A stretch of DNA of 64,000 nucleotides from Solirubrobacter soli DSM 22325. Its GTDB lineage: Bacteria > Actinomycetota > Thermoleophilia > Solirubrobacterales > Solirubrobacteraceae. Below are positions 52,994 through 61,716 of this stretch, one piece after another. A program made the position numbers and the translations under genes. The stretch lies in contig NZ_KE384072.1 in the NCBI RefSeq assembly GCF_000423665.1, positions 124,001 through 188,000 of the forward strand, in the 5' to 3' direction. Position 1 is the first letter of the stretch. Each line of letters opens with the position of its first letter. Below the pieces are notes generated by a model, which was not told the DNA's origin, searched no databases, and was given only the letters and a program-made list of their open reading frames with translations.

Positions 52994-54015
52994 TTCACCC
53001 GCAGTATGCGACCCATGTGCCGATGGTACGCGTCCTTGCGGGTCGCGCCCGCCACCGACCAGTCGCTCACGTAGATCGCGCCGTCGCGCCCCACGGCGAT
53101 CCCGCCCGGGAAGTGCAGCCCGGTGGCGACCGTGCTCTTGGTGCCGTCGGGGGCGATCCGGATCACGCGGCCGGGGCGGAACTCGGTCGCGTACAGCGCG
53201 CCGTCCGGCCCGCCCGCCACCGCGCTGACGGTGGTGAGCCCCGTCGCGAGCAGCGTCGGCGCGCTGCCCGGCACCACGCGCCAGATACGCGCGTCGTGGC
53301 CCGCCTGCTGGTTGCCGGTGTACTCGCCGACGTAGAGCGCGCCGTCCGCGCCCGCGGTCAGCGCCGCCGGGACGGACTGCCCGTCGGCCGCGGTGTGCGG
53401 GAAGACCGCGATCGTCTTCACGTCGGAGCCGCGCACCTCCAGCAGCGTGTTGGCGGCGGAGTCGCTCACGTAGATCGCATCGCCGAGCGCGGCGACGCCG
53501 TACGGGTTGGAGACCTTGCCCTCGCCGTCCGGATCGTCGCGGTACTCGACCGCGGAGATGTCCGGACCGACGGTGCGCTTGCCGCCCGGAGTGACGAACA
53601 CGAGCCGCCCCGCCTGGCCGCGGACGGCCTTCGGCACCTGCCGCGGCGGACGGTTCGGCGCGTCGTTGAACTCGGCCGAGATCGCGGTCGCCAGGCGCCC
53701 GTCCGGCAGCAGCGTGAGCTGGTCGGCGCCGAGGGAGAAGAACCCGTCGGGCACGCCGCGCATCGAGAGCAGCCCACCGGTGACGCGCTTCACGTGGCCG
53801 CCGGCGACGCGGACGATGCTTCCGGTCGCGCCGAAGCAGCCTTCGAAGTTGCACTGCTTGCCGCCGCTGCCGACGAGCGTGGCGTAGAGCGTCCCGTCCG
53901 CCGCGATCGCGAGTCCGCGCGGGCGGGAGAGGTGGTCGGCGACCACGGTCGCGGCCTGCGCGGGGGCGGCGAGGAGCGCCAGAGCGAGCGCGGTGAGGGC
54001 GGCGAGGCGGGTCAC
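52990..54015 (-). CDS. Secreted ScyD/ScyE-like beta-propeller protein
   Basis: A 341-residue exported protein: signal peptide of 21 residues (ending AQA) and a six-bladed NHL-like propeller with repeated SNPYGVAA, GADGALYVGEY, GGPDGALYATEF, and GRDGAIYVSDW turns. The family name comes from the cyanobacterial scytonemin cluster, but actinobacterial members have no known role. Co-translated with a flavin monooxygenase, an unusual pairing of exported and cytoplasmic proteins. The first gene of this pair, downstream of two hairpins. Confidence 0.85.
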   Translation of the reverse strand: MTRLAALTALALALLAAPAQAATVVADHLSRPRGLAIAADGTLYATLVGSGGKQCNFEGCFGATGSIVRVAGGHVKRVTGGLLSMRGVPDGFFSLGADQLTLLPDGRLATAISAEFNDAPNRPPRQVPKAVRGQAGRLVFVTPGGKRTVGPDISAVEYRDDPDGEGKVSNPYGVAALGDAIYVSDSAANTLLEVRGSDVKTIAVFPHTAADGQSVPAALTAGADGALYVGEYTGNQQAGHDARIWRVVPGSAPTLLATGLTTVSAVAGGPDGALYATEFRPGRVIRIAPDGTKSTVATGLHFPGGIAVGRDGAIYVSDWSVAGATRKDAYHRHMGRILRVK

Positions 54016-54035
54016 GGCGCGACTCTAACGGCGCG

Positions 54036-54079
54036 GGTGAGTCGGCTGCGTTTCGTTTTCCGAACGCAGCCGACTCACC
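54036..54079. terminator. 17-bp stem hairpin between two minus-strand genes
   Basis: GGTGAGTCGGCTGCGTT (54036-54052) pairs perfectly with 54063-54079, extended by 2 bp past one bulge. Calculated by eye only. It stands between the end of the 1440-residue protein gene and the ScyD-like gene. Confidence 0.75.
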
Positions 54080-54086
54080 TCGACGC

Positions 54087-54124
54087 GAGCGGGGCGCGAC
54101 GGCCGAAGCCGCCGCGCCCCGCTC
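54087..54124. terminator. 12+4-bp hairpin just after the 1440-residue gene
   Basis: GAGCGGGGCGCG (54087-54098) pairs with 54113-54124; an inner 4-bp stem closes a CGAA tetraloop. It sits 3 bases past the stop codon of the minus-strand gene. With the next hairpin it forms a tandem terminator without T-tracts. Confidence 0.75.
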
Positions 54125-54126
54125 GA

Positions 54127-57100
54127 TCACGGCGTCGTGGTGGACAGGGTGAACGTCAGCGTCTTCGAGTAGCTGCCGGTGCGCAGCGCGTCGGAGGCGC
54201 CGATCGCTTGCTCGAAGGACACCGTGACCGCGTCGTTGGACTTCGGTCCGGCGTAGGTGAGCAGCGTGGTCGGACTGGCCGAGCCGCCGACGGCCGCGAA
54301 CGCACCGCCGGCGCCACCCGCGCTCGCCGCCTTCGCCCGGAGGGCCTGCGGCAGCGAGAACGTCCCGTTGACCAAGCGGCCGGTGGCGAGAGAGCTCGGG
54401 TCGGAGACGCTCAGCGTCGCGTCACCCGCGGTCGAGATGACGTTGGCGGTCGTCGCCGCGGTGTACGTCTTGGCGACGCCCGGGGTGAAGGCCCCGAAGC
54501 CCGCCGGCGTACCCAGCGAGAGCGACAGCGTGGCGGGCACCGACGCGCCCGCGCTCTGGTCGGCGGTGACCTTCTGGACCGTGATGCCGTTGCCGCCGAA
54601 CTCGGCCCAGTTGAGGTTGAACAGGTTGCCGCCCGTCGCGCCACCGGTCACCGCACGGAACACGAAGAACAACTCGTGCTTGCCCGCCAGCGAGATCGGG
54701 AACGTCTGCGTCGACCAGACCGCCGCGGCGGTCGTGCTGCCGGTCGACGTGAGGTTCGCCGTGGTCACGATCGGCCCGGTGATCGAGTCGGCGCGGACCT
54801 CGATCGCCGCCAACGGCGAGCCGACCGTGCGCGGCGTGCCGTTGGCCGCCGGTTGCACGTCCGCGACGCGGAACGACACGGTGTCGATCTGGAACAGGTT
54901 GAACGGACCGTTGAGCTGGATCCAGTCGGCCGCCGCGAGGCTGCCGCGGTGCACGCCGGCACCGTTGTCCGTGTTGGCGGCCGTGTTCGTGCCGGACTGA
55001 TTGACGACGAACTCGACCTCCTGGTGCTTCTGACGGATCTGCGTCTGGCTGACCGAGCTCAGCGGCGGCGCCTGACCGCCTGAGCCGCCCTTGTCCGTGT
55101 ACGTCGCGCTGATCACGCCGAAGACGTTGCCGCCGTGCGACACGTCCTGGGCGTTGGTGGGCAGCAGGCCCGTGCAGCCGGTGGCGGTGAACTCGCCGTG
55201 GCCGTGCGTGTCATGGCCGAGCACGAACGTCACCTGGACGTCGCTGCAGTTGATCGATGGATCCTCCGGGTCGGTGACGGTGACCTTGTACGCGATGTCA
55301 TCGCCGAAGGCGAACGTCCCGCCCTCGATCGGCGCGTTGACCACGATCGTCGGGCTGGTGTTGCCCGCGGTGATGAGCGTGCTCGTCGCGGTCTTCTCGC
55401 CGGAGGAGTCGTAGACCGTCAGGATCGCCGTGAAGCGGCCGGCTTTGGTGTAGGTGTGCGAGGGGTTGGCCTCCGTCGACAGCGGCGAGCCGTCGCCGAA
55501 GTCCCACTCGTAGCGGATCGAGTCGCCCGGATCCTCGTCGAGCGTCCCGGCGCTGGAGAAGTTGACCGTCAGCGGCGTCGGGCCGTCGGTGCGGTCCGTG
55601 CTCAGCACGGCCTTCGGCGGCCGCTTGCCCTTGACGTAGTCCCAGCGGTAGATGCCGGCGTCCAGGTTGGGCGTGAAGAAGCCGTCGCCATAGGTCATCA
55701 GGTAGAACGAGCCGTCCTTGCCCCACTGCATGTCCATCGGGTTGTCGCACTCGAAGGCGAACGCGGTGCCACCCACGGCGCCGCAGTCGAGGAACCCGTT
55801 GATCTTGAAGACGCGATTCTGCGAGTCGAGCTTGACCTCGCGCATCGTGTCCTGCGTGAACTCGCCCAGGACCACGGAGTTGTCGTAATAGGGCGGGAAC
55901 TTCTTCGCGTTCGGGTTGGCCGCGTCGAAGTGGTACTTGGCGATGCCATGCGGGCCGACGCCACCGGTGTAGAGCTCCGGGAACAGGCGCGGGCACTCGG
56001 TCGTCGAGCCGGGCGCGATCGTGCCGGGCGTCGTGTCGTAGTAGCCGCGGCACGGGGTGCCGAGCGGCTGCGTCGCGTTGTTGTCGCGGTACGAGTACCA
56101 GATGTCCGGATCGGTCACCGGGGGCAGCTCACGCAGGCCGGGCTCGATGCCAGGCCCGCCGTCGCGCACCCAGCGCGAGTCGTTGATCTGGACCGCGGCA
56201 CCGCAGTCATAGGCCTCTGGCGGGGTGGTCGCCGGGATGCCGGGCGTGGTGCTGCCGGTCGGGAACTCGCTGAAGTTCCACTTGTAGTAGCCGAGCTTGG
56301 TCGAATAGCACGTCGGCCAGCCGTAGTTGGCGGCCTTGCGGACGATCTCGTAGCGACCCGTGCCGGCCGGCCCGCGTGAGCGCTGCTGGACCTGGGAGTC
56401 CGGCGAGTAGTCCGACACGTAGGCCACATCGTTCTCGTCGACCTGCAGGCGGAACGGGTTGCGGAAGCCCATCGCGTAGATCTCGGGACGGGTCTTCGGC
56501 TGCGCCGCGCCGTTGACGACCGGGAACAGGTTGTTGGCCGGGATCGTGTACGCGCCGGTGCCGGAGCCGAGATCGGCCTTGTTGGCATCGGCGGCGGCGA
56601 TGTTGTCCTTGACCTTGATGCGCAGGATCTTGCCGCGCAGGTCGTTGGAGTTCGCCGCGCCGCGGCGGGTGTCGCCGATCGGGTCCTGGAAGTTGCCGCC
56701 CCGCGTGGTTGTCGCGGTCGCGACCGTCCCACCGGTCAACGCGGCGCCGTCGGCGGTGATCTGGTTCTGGTCGGACTGCTGCTTGCCGCGGCGGAAGAAC
56801 ACGTTGACGTTGGCGGTCTGGACCGGGCCGCCGCTGGTCTGGATCTCGTTGGCGTCGATGTTCGAGAGGTCCTCGAGCGCCGTGTCGATCTGCGCCGCGG
56901 TGGCGTTGAACGGCAGCGCCGCCGTGGTCTGGCCGTTGAACGTCAGCGTGAACGTGCCCGCGGTCGCGCCGGTGACGCGGACGGTCTGCTGCTCGTCGGT
57001 CAGCTGGTCGTTGAACGGGCCGAAGCCGCCGGCGTTGATGCCGCCCGCCTCGTTGTCGTCGCCGGTCGGCATCCACAGGTTGCCGTGCTTGTCGAAGTCG

Positions 57101-58449
57101 ATGTCACCCGCGACGTGGCAGCAGCGCTGGCGGTTGTCGGACACGCGCAGGATCTGCTGCTCGGAGTTGAGGTCCAGGTACGGCGGGTTGACGCCGTCCT
57201 CGACGAGCTTGAAGCGGCTCAGCTGGTTGTAGCCGATGTACGGATCCCACGCCGTGAGCGACGGGGCGTTGTTCGGCGGGGTCGTGTTCGGCGTCGTCTG
57301 GGTGACGATCTCGCCGGTCGAGAGCTTGACGTTCGTGACCGTCTGCGGCGCGTAGTAGAGGTAGATCCAGTGGTTGGTGGCGAAGTCGTTGTCGACCGCG
57401 CCGCCGTACATGCCCGTCTCGGCGTTGTTGTAGTAGACGCGCTGGGTCTGCGGCACCGCGGTGCTGCTGAAGTCGGCGACGATCGTCGTCGTGCCCTTGA
57501 CCGGGTCGTGCAGGCGCACGGTGCCGGGGCGACCGGTCTGGATGATGCGGCCGTCGGGCAGCTGGTCGAACGAGATCGGCTCGTTGACGTTCGGCGGCGC
57601 CGAGATCTTGATCTGCTGGTAGTTCTTGAGCACCGTCGCGCCGCAGTCGCTGTAGACCGGGTCGCTCTGGCCCGTCGCCCAGCTGATCGCGCCCTTGAGA
57701 TGGCTGGAGAGCGTGGCATCGAACGCGGCGGGGGTGTTGCCGAGCGCGGTGTAAAACGAGCGGCCGCCCTGGTAGTCCTTGCACCAGGAGATCGGGTGGT
57801 TGGAGCCCATCGTGCCGCCCGCGATGCCATCGAGCGTGTTGCCCTGCGGCTGCGCGCTGAACGGGTCCTCGACGACGGTGTCGAGCACATGCGAGACGCC
57901 GCGGACGTTGGTCGAGAAGTTGTAGAAGTTGTCGGTGCGGTCCCAGTACTCGGGCAGGCTCTTGCTCGCGTCGTGGACGCGGTCGAACACCTTCAGCGTG
58001 CCGGTCTGGACGTCGGTGCGGCTCGAGGCGCGCGTGCCGAGCAGGTTGGTCAGGAACGTCCACGGCGAGTCGGTCTCCACCGCCGAGCCGACGCCGACGA
58101 AGCCGCCGCCCTTGCGGAAGTACGCCTCGAAGTTCGCGCGCTGGGCGTCGTTGAGCGGGCTGGCGATGCCCGTGTTGAGGAACACCACCGCCCGGTAGGT
58201 GTCCAGGTTCGCCGGGGTGAACTGCGCTCCCACGTCGGCGGGAGCCGGGGCGGTGACGGTGTAGTTGCCGCTCGCCGCGCCGGACTGGATCGACGCGATG
58301 CCGGCGGCTGACAACGCGTCCTGCGTGCTCGTCACGACGAGCACCTTCGCGGGTTCGGCGGGTGCCGCCTTGATCCGCTTGGCCTGCGCTGTGGCAGGCA
58401 CGAGCAGAGCCAGACTCAGCAGAGCCAGGCCCGTGCTTCTCCTCCTCAT
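54127..58449 (-). CDS. Large secreted ThuA / sugar-dehydrogenase-like propeller / PKD protein
   Basis: A 1440-residue exported protein. Signal peptide 1-23 (ending AQA). Domains in order: ThuA-like (about 36-270, class I glutamine-amidotransferase-like fold used in trehalose-utilisation proteins), GDH-like soluble-sugar-dehydrogenase beta-propeller (about 295-945; YAMGFRNPFRL and GDIDFDKHGNLW), broken by an inserted repeat domain (about 488-600, TFTLTFNGQTTAALPF, seen in surface proteins), PKD (about 962-1050, YEWDFGDGSPLS), and a carbohydrate-binding-like sandwich (about 1130-1290) before a beta-rich C-terminus. No membrane anchor or LPXTG. Probably acts on extracellular sugars or glycans. 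Ribosome site AAAGGAG 6 bases upstream of the ATG. Confidence 0.9.
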   Translation of the reverse strand: MRRRSTGLALLSLALLVPATAQAKRIKAAPAEPAKVLVVTSTQDALSAAGIASIQSGAASGNYTVTAPAPADVGAQFTPANLDTYRAVVFLNTGIASPLNDAQRANFEAYFRKGGGFVGVGSAVETDSPWTFLTNLLGTRASSRTDVQTGTLKVFDRVHDASKSLPEYWDRTDNFYNFSTNVRGVSHVLDTVVEDPFSAQPQGNTLDGIAGGTMGSNHPISWCKDYQGGRSFYTALGNTPAAFDATLSSHLKGAISWATGQSDPVYSDCGATVLKNYQQIKISAPPNVNEPISFDQLPDGRIIQTGRPGTVRLHDPVKGTTTIVADFSSTAVPQTQRVYYNNAETGMYGGAVDNDFATNHWIYLYYAPQTVTNVKLSTGEIVTQTTPNTTPPNNAPSLTAWDPYIGYNQLSRFKLVEDGVNPPYLDLNSEQQILRVSDNRQRCCHVAGDIDFDKHGNLWMPTGDDNEAGGINAGGFGPFNDQLTDEQQTVRVTGATAGTFTLTFNGQTTAALPFNATAAQIDTALEDLSNIDANEIQTSGGPVQTANVNVFFRRGKQQSDQNQITADGAALTGGTVATATTTRGGNFQDPIGDTRRGAANSNDLRGKILRIKVKDNIAAADANKADLGSGTGAYTIPANNLFPVVNGAAQPKTRPEIYAMGFRNPFRLQVDENDVAYVSDYSPDSQVQQRSRGPAGTGRYEIVRKAANYGWPTCYSTKLGYYKWNFSEFPTGSTTPGIPATTPPEAYDCGAAVQINDSRWVRDGGPGIEPGLRELPPVTDPDIWYSYRDNNATQPLGTPCRGYYDTTPGTIAPGSTTECPRLFPELYTGGVGPHGIAKYHFDAANPNAKKFPPYYDNSVVLGEFTQDTMREVKLDSQNRVFKINGFLDCGAVGGTAFAFECDNPMDMQWGKDGSFYLMTYGDGFFTPNLDAGIYRWDYVKGKRPPKAVLSTDRTDGPTPLTVNFSSAGTLDEDPGDSIRYEWDFGDGSPLSTEANPSHTYTKAGRFTAILTVYDSSGEKTATSTLITAGNTSPTIVVNAPIEGGTFAFGDDIAYKVTVTDPEDPSINCSDVQVTFVLGHDTHGHGEFTATGCTGLLPTNAQDVSHGGNVFGVISATYTDKGGSGGQAPPLSSVSQTQIRQKHQEVEFVVNQSGTNTAANTDNGAGVHRGSLAAADWIQLNGPFNLFQIDTVSFRVADVQPAANGTPRTVGSPLAAIEVRADSITGPIVTTANLTSTGSTTAAAVWSTQTFPISLAGKHELFFVFRAVTGGATGGNLFNLNWAEFGGNGITVQKVTADQSAGASVPATLSLSLGTPAGFGAFTPGVAKTYTAATTANVISTAGDATLSVSDPSSLATGRLVNGTFSLPQALRAKAASAGGAGGAFAAVGGSASPTTLLTYAGPKSNDAVTVSFEQAIGASDALRTGSYSKTLTFTLSTTTP

Positions 58450-58529
58450 GTGGACTCCTTTTGTCCTGCGAGTGACCCTATTCGGCTCCGTCCCAATGCT
58501 CCACGGAACGGCGCCTTCCGACCCCCACA

Positions 58530-58561
58530 GGGGACCCCTCCGTCCACTTCGTCGGGTCCCC
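58530..58561. repeat. Inverted repeat in a divergent promoter region
   Basis: GGGGACCC (58530-58537) and GGGTCCCC (58554-58561) in the 190-base gap between the 1440-residue gene and the hydrolase. It could be a regulator half-site pair (16-base spacing) or a hairpin. No other recognisable signal in the gap. Confidence 0.35.
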
Positions 58562-58639
58562 GCACGAATCTCTCACGAACCAGTCATCCGCGTCAAGCGC
58601 AATCTCGCCGCCGGTCGGGTCGCTAGAACACGTGGGGCA

Positions 58640-59392
58640 ATGAGCGACGTTCCGACCGTCCTCCTGTTGCACGGGATGCAGTCCAATCGCGCCACCTGGT
58701 GGCGGGTGGGACAGGACCTCACCGACCTGGGCTGGCGTGTGCTCGCCGTCGATCTGCTCGGCTACGGCGGGCGGGTCGGCCCGCGGTCGGCGACCGTGGA
58801 GACGATGGCCAATGACGTGCTCACCCAGGTGCACGGCCAGCGCGTCGACCTGATCGTCGGCTACTCGCTCGGCGCGATCGTCGGGCTCAAGCTGGTCGGG
58901 CTGCGGGCCGGGCGGGTGCGCGGGATCGCCCTGGAGGACCCGCCGGCCGCGAACGGCTCACTCGATCTCGGGCTCATCGCCACGAGGCTCGAGGCCGCGG
59001 TCGCGCGCTCGCACGCCGACCCCGAGGCGGAGGTCGCCGGCCTGCTCGCGTCGCACCCGTTGTGGGCCACCGACGATGCGCGGCGGCTGGTCCAGAGCCA
59101 GCGCTCGCTCGACGTCGAGCACGTCGGCGCGTTCCTGCGCGCCAACCACTGGGACCTGCCAGAACTGGTCGCCGCCAGCCCGGTTCCGGTCCACCTCCTC
59201 ACCGCGGCACTCGAGAGCGAGAGCGCGCTGTTGGAGCCCGACCGCGGAACGCTGCTGTCGACGCTGCCGCCCGAGCGGGTGAGCCGGATCACCGGCGGGC
59301 ACACGCTGCACCGCGACCGCCCGGCGCTGTGGCTCAACGCGGTGTTGACGTTCGCCGAGTCGCTCGGCCTGCGCGCGCCCGTCCGCGCCTGA
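58640..59392 (+). CDS. Alpha/beta hydrolase
   Basis: A 250-residue protein: LLLHGMQSNRATW oxyanion loop, nucleophile in VGYSLGAIVG, and a C-terminal GGHTLHRDRP histidine. The acid residue is probably in the ALESESALLEPD region but is not sure. Function unknown. ATG 58640 preceded by GGGG as a weak ribosome site; the much longer frame before it contains no domain. Confidence 0.85.
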   Translation: MSDVPTVLLLHGMQSNRATWWRVGQDLTDLGWRVLAVDLLGYGGRVGPRSATVETMANDVLTQVHGQRVDLIVGYSLGAIVGLKLVGLRAGRVRGIALEDPPAANGSLDLGLIATRLEAAVARSHADPEAEVAGLLASHPLWATDDARRLVQSQRSLDVEHVGAFLRANHWDLPELVAASPVPVHLLTAALESESALLEPDRGTLLSTLPPERVSRITGGHTLHRDRPALWLNAVLTFAESLGLRAPVRA

Positions 59393-59407
59393 CGTCGAGC
59401 CGGCACA

Positions 59408-60058
59408 TCAGCGAGCGAACGCGAGGCGGGCGGTGCCGAGGAGCTGGCCGCCGTCGAGTGGGCGGATCGGCAGGAGGTTGATGAACAGCGCGATCGCGTT
59501 GAAGCCGATGGTGTAGGCCGCAACCCGGTCGATCGCGAGGGCGAGCGCCGTGCCCTCCTCCACGACGTTGCCGAGGGCGCCCGACGCGAGGACCGCGGCG
59601 ATCAGGACGGCGAGCGTCGCCGCCGGGCCCGCCGCGATGATCAGCGCGTGCCGGCCGGGACGGATCCGGCCGTCGTCGTCGAACTCGACGAACCCGCCGA
59701 ACAGGTTGAGCTCGATCGCGGTCGGGTGGGCGCCGAGCGCGCGGCCGGCGAACAGGTGGCCGAGCTCGTGGATGAGGATCGAGAGGGCGAACGCCAGCAC
59801 GACGCCGAGCCCCACGAGCAGCACGTAGCCGGGGCCCGGGGTCGTCTTGATGACGTCCAGCGTCCCGTACCGGTCCAGCCAGGCCGCGGCCGCTTCAAGG
59901 TCGCCGCGCGGCATCGGCGGCGTCGGCGCGATCCGCATGTCGTCCAGCCCGCGCGTCGCGCGGTAGGCGGCGAACAGCGCCACGACGACGAACAGCGGCG
60001 AGACGCGCAGCGGCACGCCCGCGATCCGCAACTGAGGTCCTCCCGGCCAGAGCTCCAT
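59408..60058 (-). CDS. Site-2 protease family metalloprotease (M50)
   Basis: A 216-residue multi-pass membrane protease: HELGH motif in LIHELGHLFAGRALG, GGFVEF insertion, and the second metal motif LLPIRPLDGGQLL with the Asp ligand. About five or six helices. S2P proteases cut transmembrane regulators. The gene follows a small membrane protein after 46 bases on the same strand, a possible partner or substrate. Confidence 0.87.
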   Translation of the reverse strand: MELWPGGPQLRIAGVPLRVSPLFVVVALFAAYRATRGLDDMRIAPTPPMPRGDLEAAAAWLDRYGTLDVIKTTPGPGYVLLVGLGVVLAFALSILIHELGHLFAGRALGAHPTAIELNLFGGFVEFDDDGRIRPGRHALIIAAGPAATLAVLIAAVLASGALGNVVEEGTALALAIDRVAAYTIGFNAIALFINLLPIRPLDGGQLLGTARLAFAR

Positions 60059-60104
60059 CGGGGCCCGTATCGGCGCGAGCCCCGCTGGAGTTGACACGTT
60101 GGCG

Positions 60105-60614
60105 CTACGTCTGGACGCGGGACCGCGCGGCGGCCAGGAGCCCGGCCCCGAGCACCATGACCGCGTTGAACGCGGCGACGAACATCGCGACACGTTCGAT
60201 CGCCACGCCCGTGATCGAGTCGTCGGGGGCCGCGCGGGCGACCGCGACGCTCGTCAGGAGGAGCGCCAGCGACGCGGCCGACCCGGCGGCGGCAGCGGCC
60301 CTACCAGCGGCGGCTCTGCCGGGGGCGGGCGGTGCGGCAGGGCCGTGGGCGCAACCGCCCGCGTGGAGCGCGTGGGCGGCGCGCTGGTGGGCCGCGAACG
60401 AGAGCACGAACAGCACGGTGACCGCGACGCCGGTGGCCACGACGTGCGCGGGCGACGGCGTGGCGAACCAGAGGTAGGCCGCCACCAGGTCGCCCTCTTG
60501 CGAGCTGCTCAGCAGTGTCGGGGGCAACGACCGCATCGTGACCTCCGTGAGCCCGCTCGCCGCCTGCCAGCCCGCCACGGGCGCGACGACGACCAGCGGC
60601 GGCGGGATGCGCAT
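60105..60614 (-). CDS. Small multi-pass membrane protein of unknown function
   Basis: Not recognised. A 169-residue protein with about four hydrophobic segments (MRIPPPLVVVAPVAGW, VVATGVAVTVLFVLSFAA, ALLLTSVAVARAA, FVAAFNAVMVLGAGLLAAA) and a Gly/Ala/Pro-rich His-containing loop (HQRAAHALHAGGCAHG). The sequence is strongly alanine-biased, as real membrane proteins of this genome are, and the frame keeps normal codon-position GC. Precedes the S2P gene, so it may be its regulator, substrate or partner. Confidence 0.55.
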   Translation of the reverse strand: MRIPPPLVVVAPVAGWQAASGLTEVTMRSLPPTLLSSSQEGDLVAAYLWFATPSPAHVVATGVAVTVLFVLSFAAHQRAAHALHAGGCAHGPAAPPAPGRAAAGRAAAAAGSAASLALLLTSVAVARAAPDDSITGVAIERVAMFVAAFNAVMVLGAGLLAAARSRVQT

Positions 60615-60673
60615 ACGGGCGTATCGGCGGGCAGCACGCCGACTATGAGCGGGCCTGCCGCGCTGTGGACGCG

Positions 60674-61426
60674 CTACGCCGGTTGTGCCACCTGCGCCGG
60701 GGCGAGCGCGAAGTCGTAGGTCACGGTGCCGTCGACGGGCGTGACCACGAGGTCCTCCTTGACGGCGCCGGCGACGTCGCCGTCGAGGTACTCGCCGCCC
60801 TTGAAGAACAGCTGCGTGATCAGCGGCTCGTGGCCCTCGGCGCCGACGATCAGGTGGACGTGGGCGGGCCGCCACGGGTGCCAGTCGCAGGCGGCGACCA
60901 TCGCGCCGGTCGGACCGTCGTGCGGGATCGTGTACGGCGCCGGGAGGATCGTGTTGACGGTGTAGCGACCGTCGGCGTCGGTGATGACCTTGCCGCGGAA
61001 GATCCCCGCCGGAAGGTCCGGGTGAAAGCCGGAGTAGAAGCCCTCGGCGTCGGCGTGCCAGACGTCGAGCACCGCGCCGGCGAGCGGGGCGCCGTCGGCG
61101 TCGGTCACGCGGCCGGTGAGCGTCAGTGGGTCGCCGGGCTCGTCCGCGCGGCGCGGGAGCTCGAACGGCGCTTCCAGGACGGGCGCGTCGGGCAGGTGGT
61201 ACGGGCCGAGGATCGTGCCCGTCGAGCCCGCGCGCCCGCGGAACGCGTTGCGCTCGACGGTCGTCTCCACGAACACGTCGAGGAACAGCGGCCACTCCCC
61301 CGCCTCGCCGACGTCGATCAGCCACTGCTTGGCCGTCGCGTACTCCTCGTAGGTCACGTCGTGCTCGACGATCACGCCGCGGATCGCGTCCAGCAGCGAG
61401 CTCACCAGGGTCTCGGCGCGGTTCAT
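60674..61426 (-). CDS. catA: Catechol 1,2-dioxygenase (intradiol type)
   Basis: A 250-residue intradiol dioxygenase cleaving catechol to cis,cis-muconate. The four iron ligands are visible: Tyr in ILGPYHLP, Tyr in DGRYTVNT, and both His in RPAHVHLIV. The N-terminal helical dimerisation part (IVEHDVTYEEYATAKQWL) is typical of catechol/hydroxyquinol 1,2-dioxygenases. Neighbours encode muconate cycloisomerase and muconolactone isomerase, which argues for catechol over hydroxyquinol. Its ATG overlaps the catC stop (ATGA). The last gene of the operon. Confidence 0.92.
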   Translation of the reverse strand: MNRAETLVSSLLDAIRGVIVEHDVTYEEYATAKQWLIDVGEAGEWPLFLDVFVETTVERNAFRGRAGSTGTILGPYHLPDAPVLEAPFELPRRADEPGDPLTLTGRVTDADGAPLAGAVLDVWHADAEGFYSGFHPDLPAGIFRGKVITDADGRYTVNTILPAPYTIPHDGPTGAMVAACDWHPWRPAHVHLIVGAEGHEPLITQLFFKGGEYLDGDVAGAVKEDLVVTPVDGTVTYDFALAPAQVAQPA

Positions 61427-61716
61427 GTCTTCTCTCCTCTGTCGATCGCCGACGGGTGCCGCGCCAACGCGGTCACCCGGATGTCCATGTACGGGAAGAG
61501 CGGCAGTGCGCTCACGAGCTCATGCAGCTCGTCGGTGGAGCTGACGTCGAAGATGCTCACGTTGGCGTAGCGGCCGGCCACCCGCCACAGGTGCGCCCAG
61601 CGGCCGTCCCGCTGCAGCTCCTGCGCGTACGCCTTCTCGCGCGTCACGAGGTCCGCGCGTGCGGCCTCGGGCATGTCCGGCGGAAGGTGGACGGTCATCT
61701 CGGCCATGAAGATCAT
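61423..61716 (-). CDS. catC: Muconolactone delta-isomerase
   Basis: A 97-residue MDI-family ferredoxin-like protein (EMTVHLPPDMPEAARADL, AHLWRVAGRYANVSIFDVSS) that isomerises muconolactone to beta-ketoadipate enol-lactone. Length and both motifs match the family. The ATG overlaps the end of catB, and its stop the start of catA, both ATGA. Confidence 0.93.
   Translation of the reverse strand: MIFMAEMTVHLPPDMPEAARADLVTREKAYAQELQRDGRWAHLWRVAGRYANVSIFDVSSTDELHELVSALPLFPYMDIRVTALARHPSAIDRGEKT

Noticed and set aside
51551-54130. Apparent 859-residue protein made of the monooxygenase plus an N-terminal 380 residues
   Set aside because: The extra N-terminal part is the out-of-frame shadow of the ScyD-like gene; the monooxygenase begins at GTG 52993 with its Rossmann motif.
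60091-60719. Plus-strand frames opposite the small membrane protein
   Set aside because: They lack hydrophobic or domain patterns; the minus frame has clear membrane segments and lies in line with the S2P gene.
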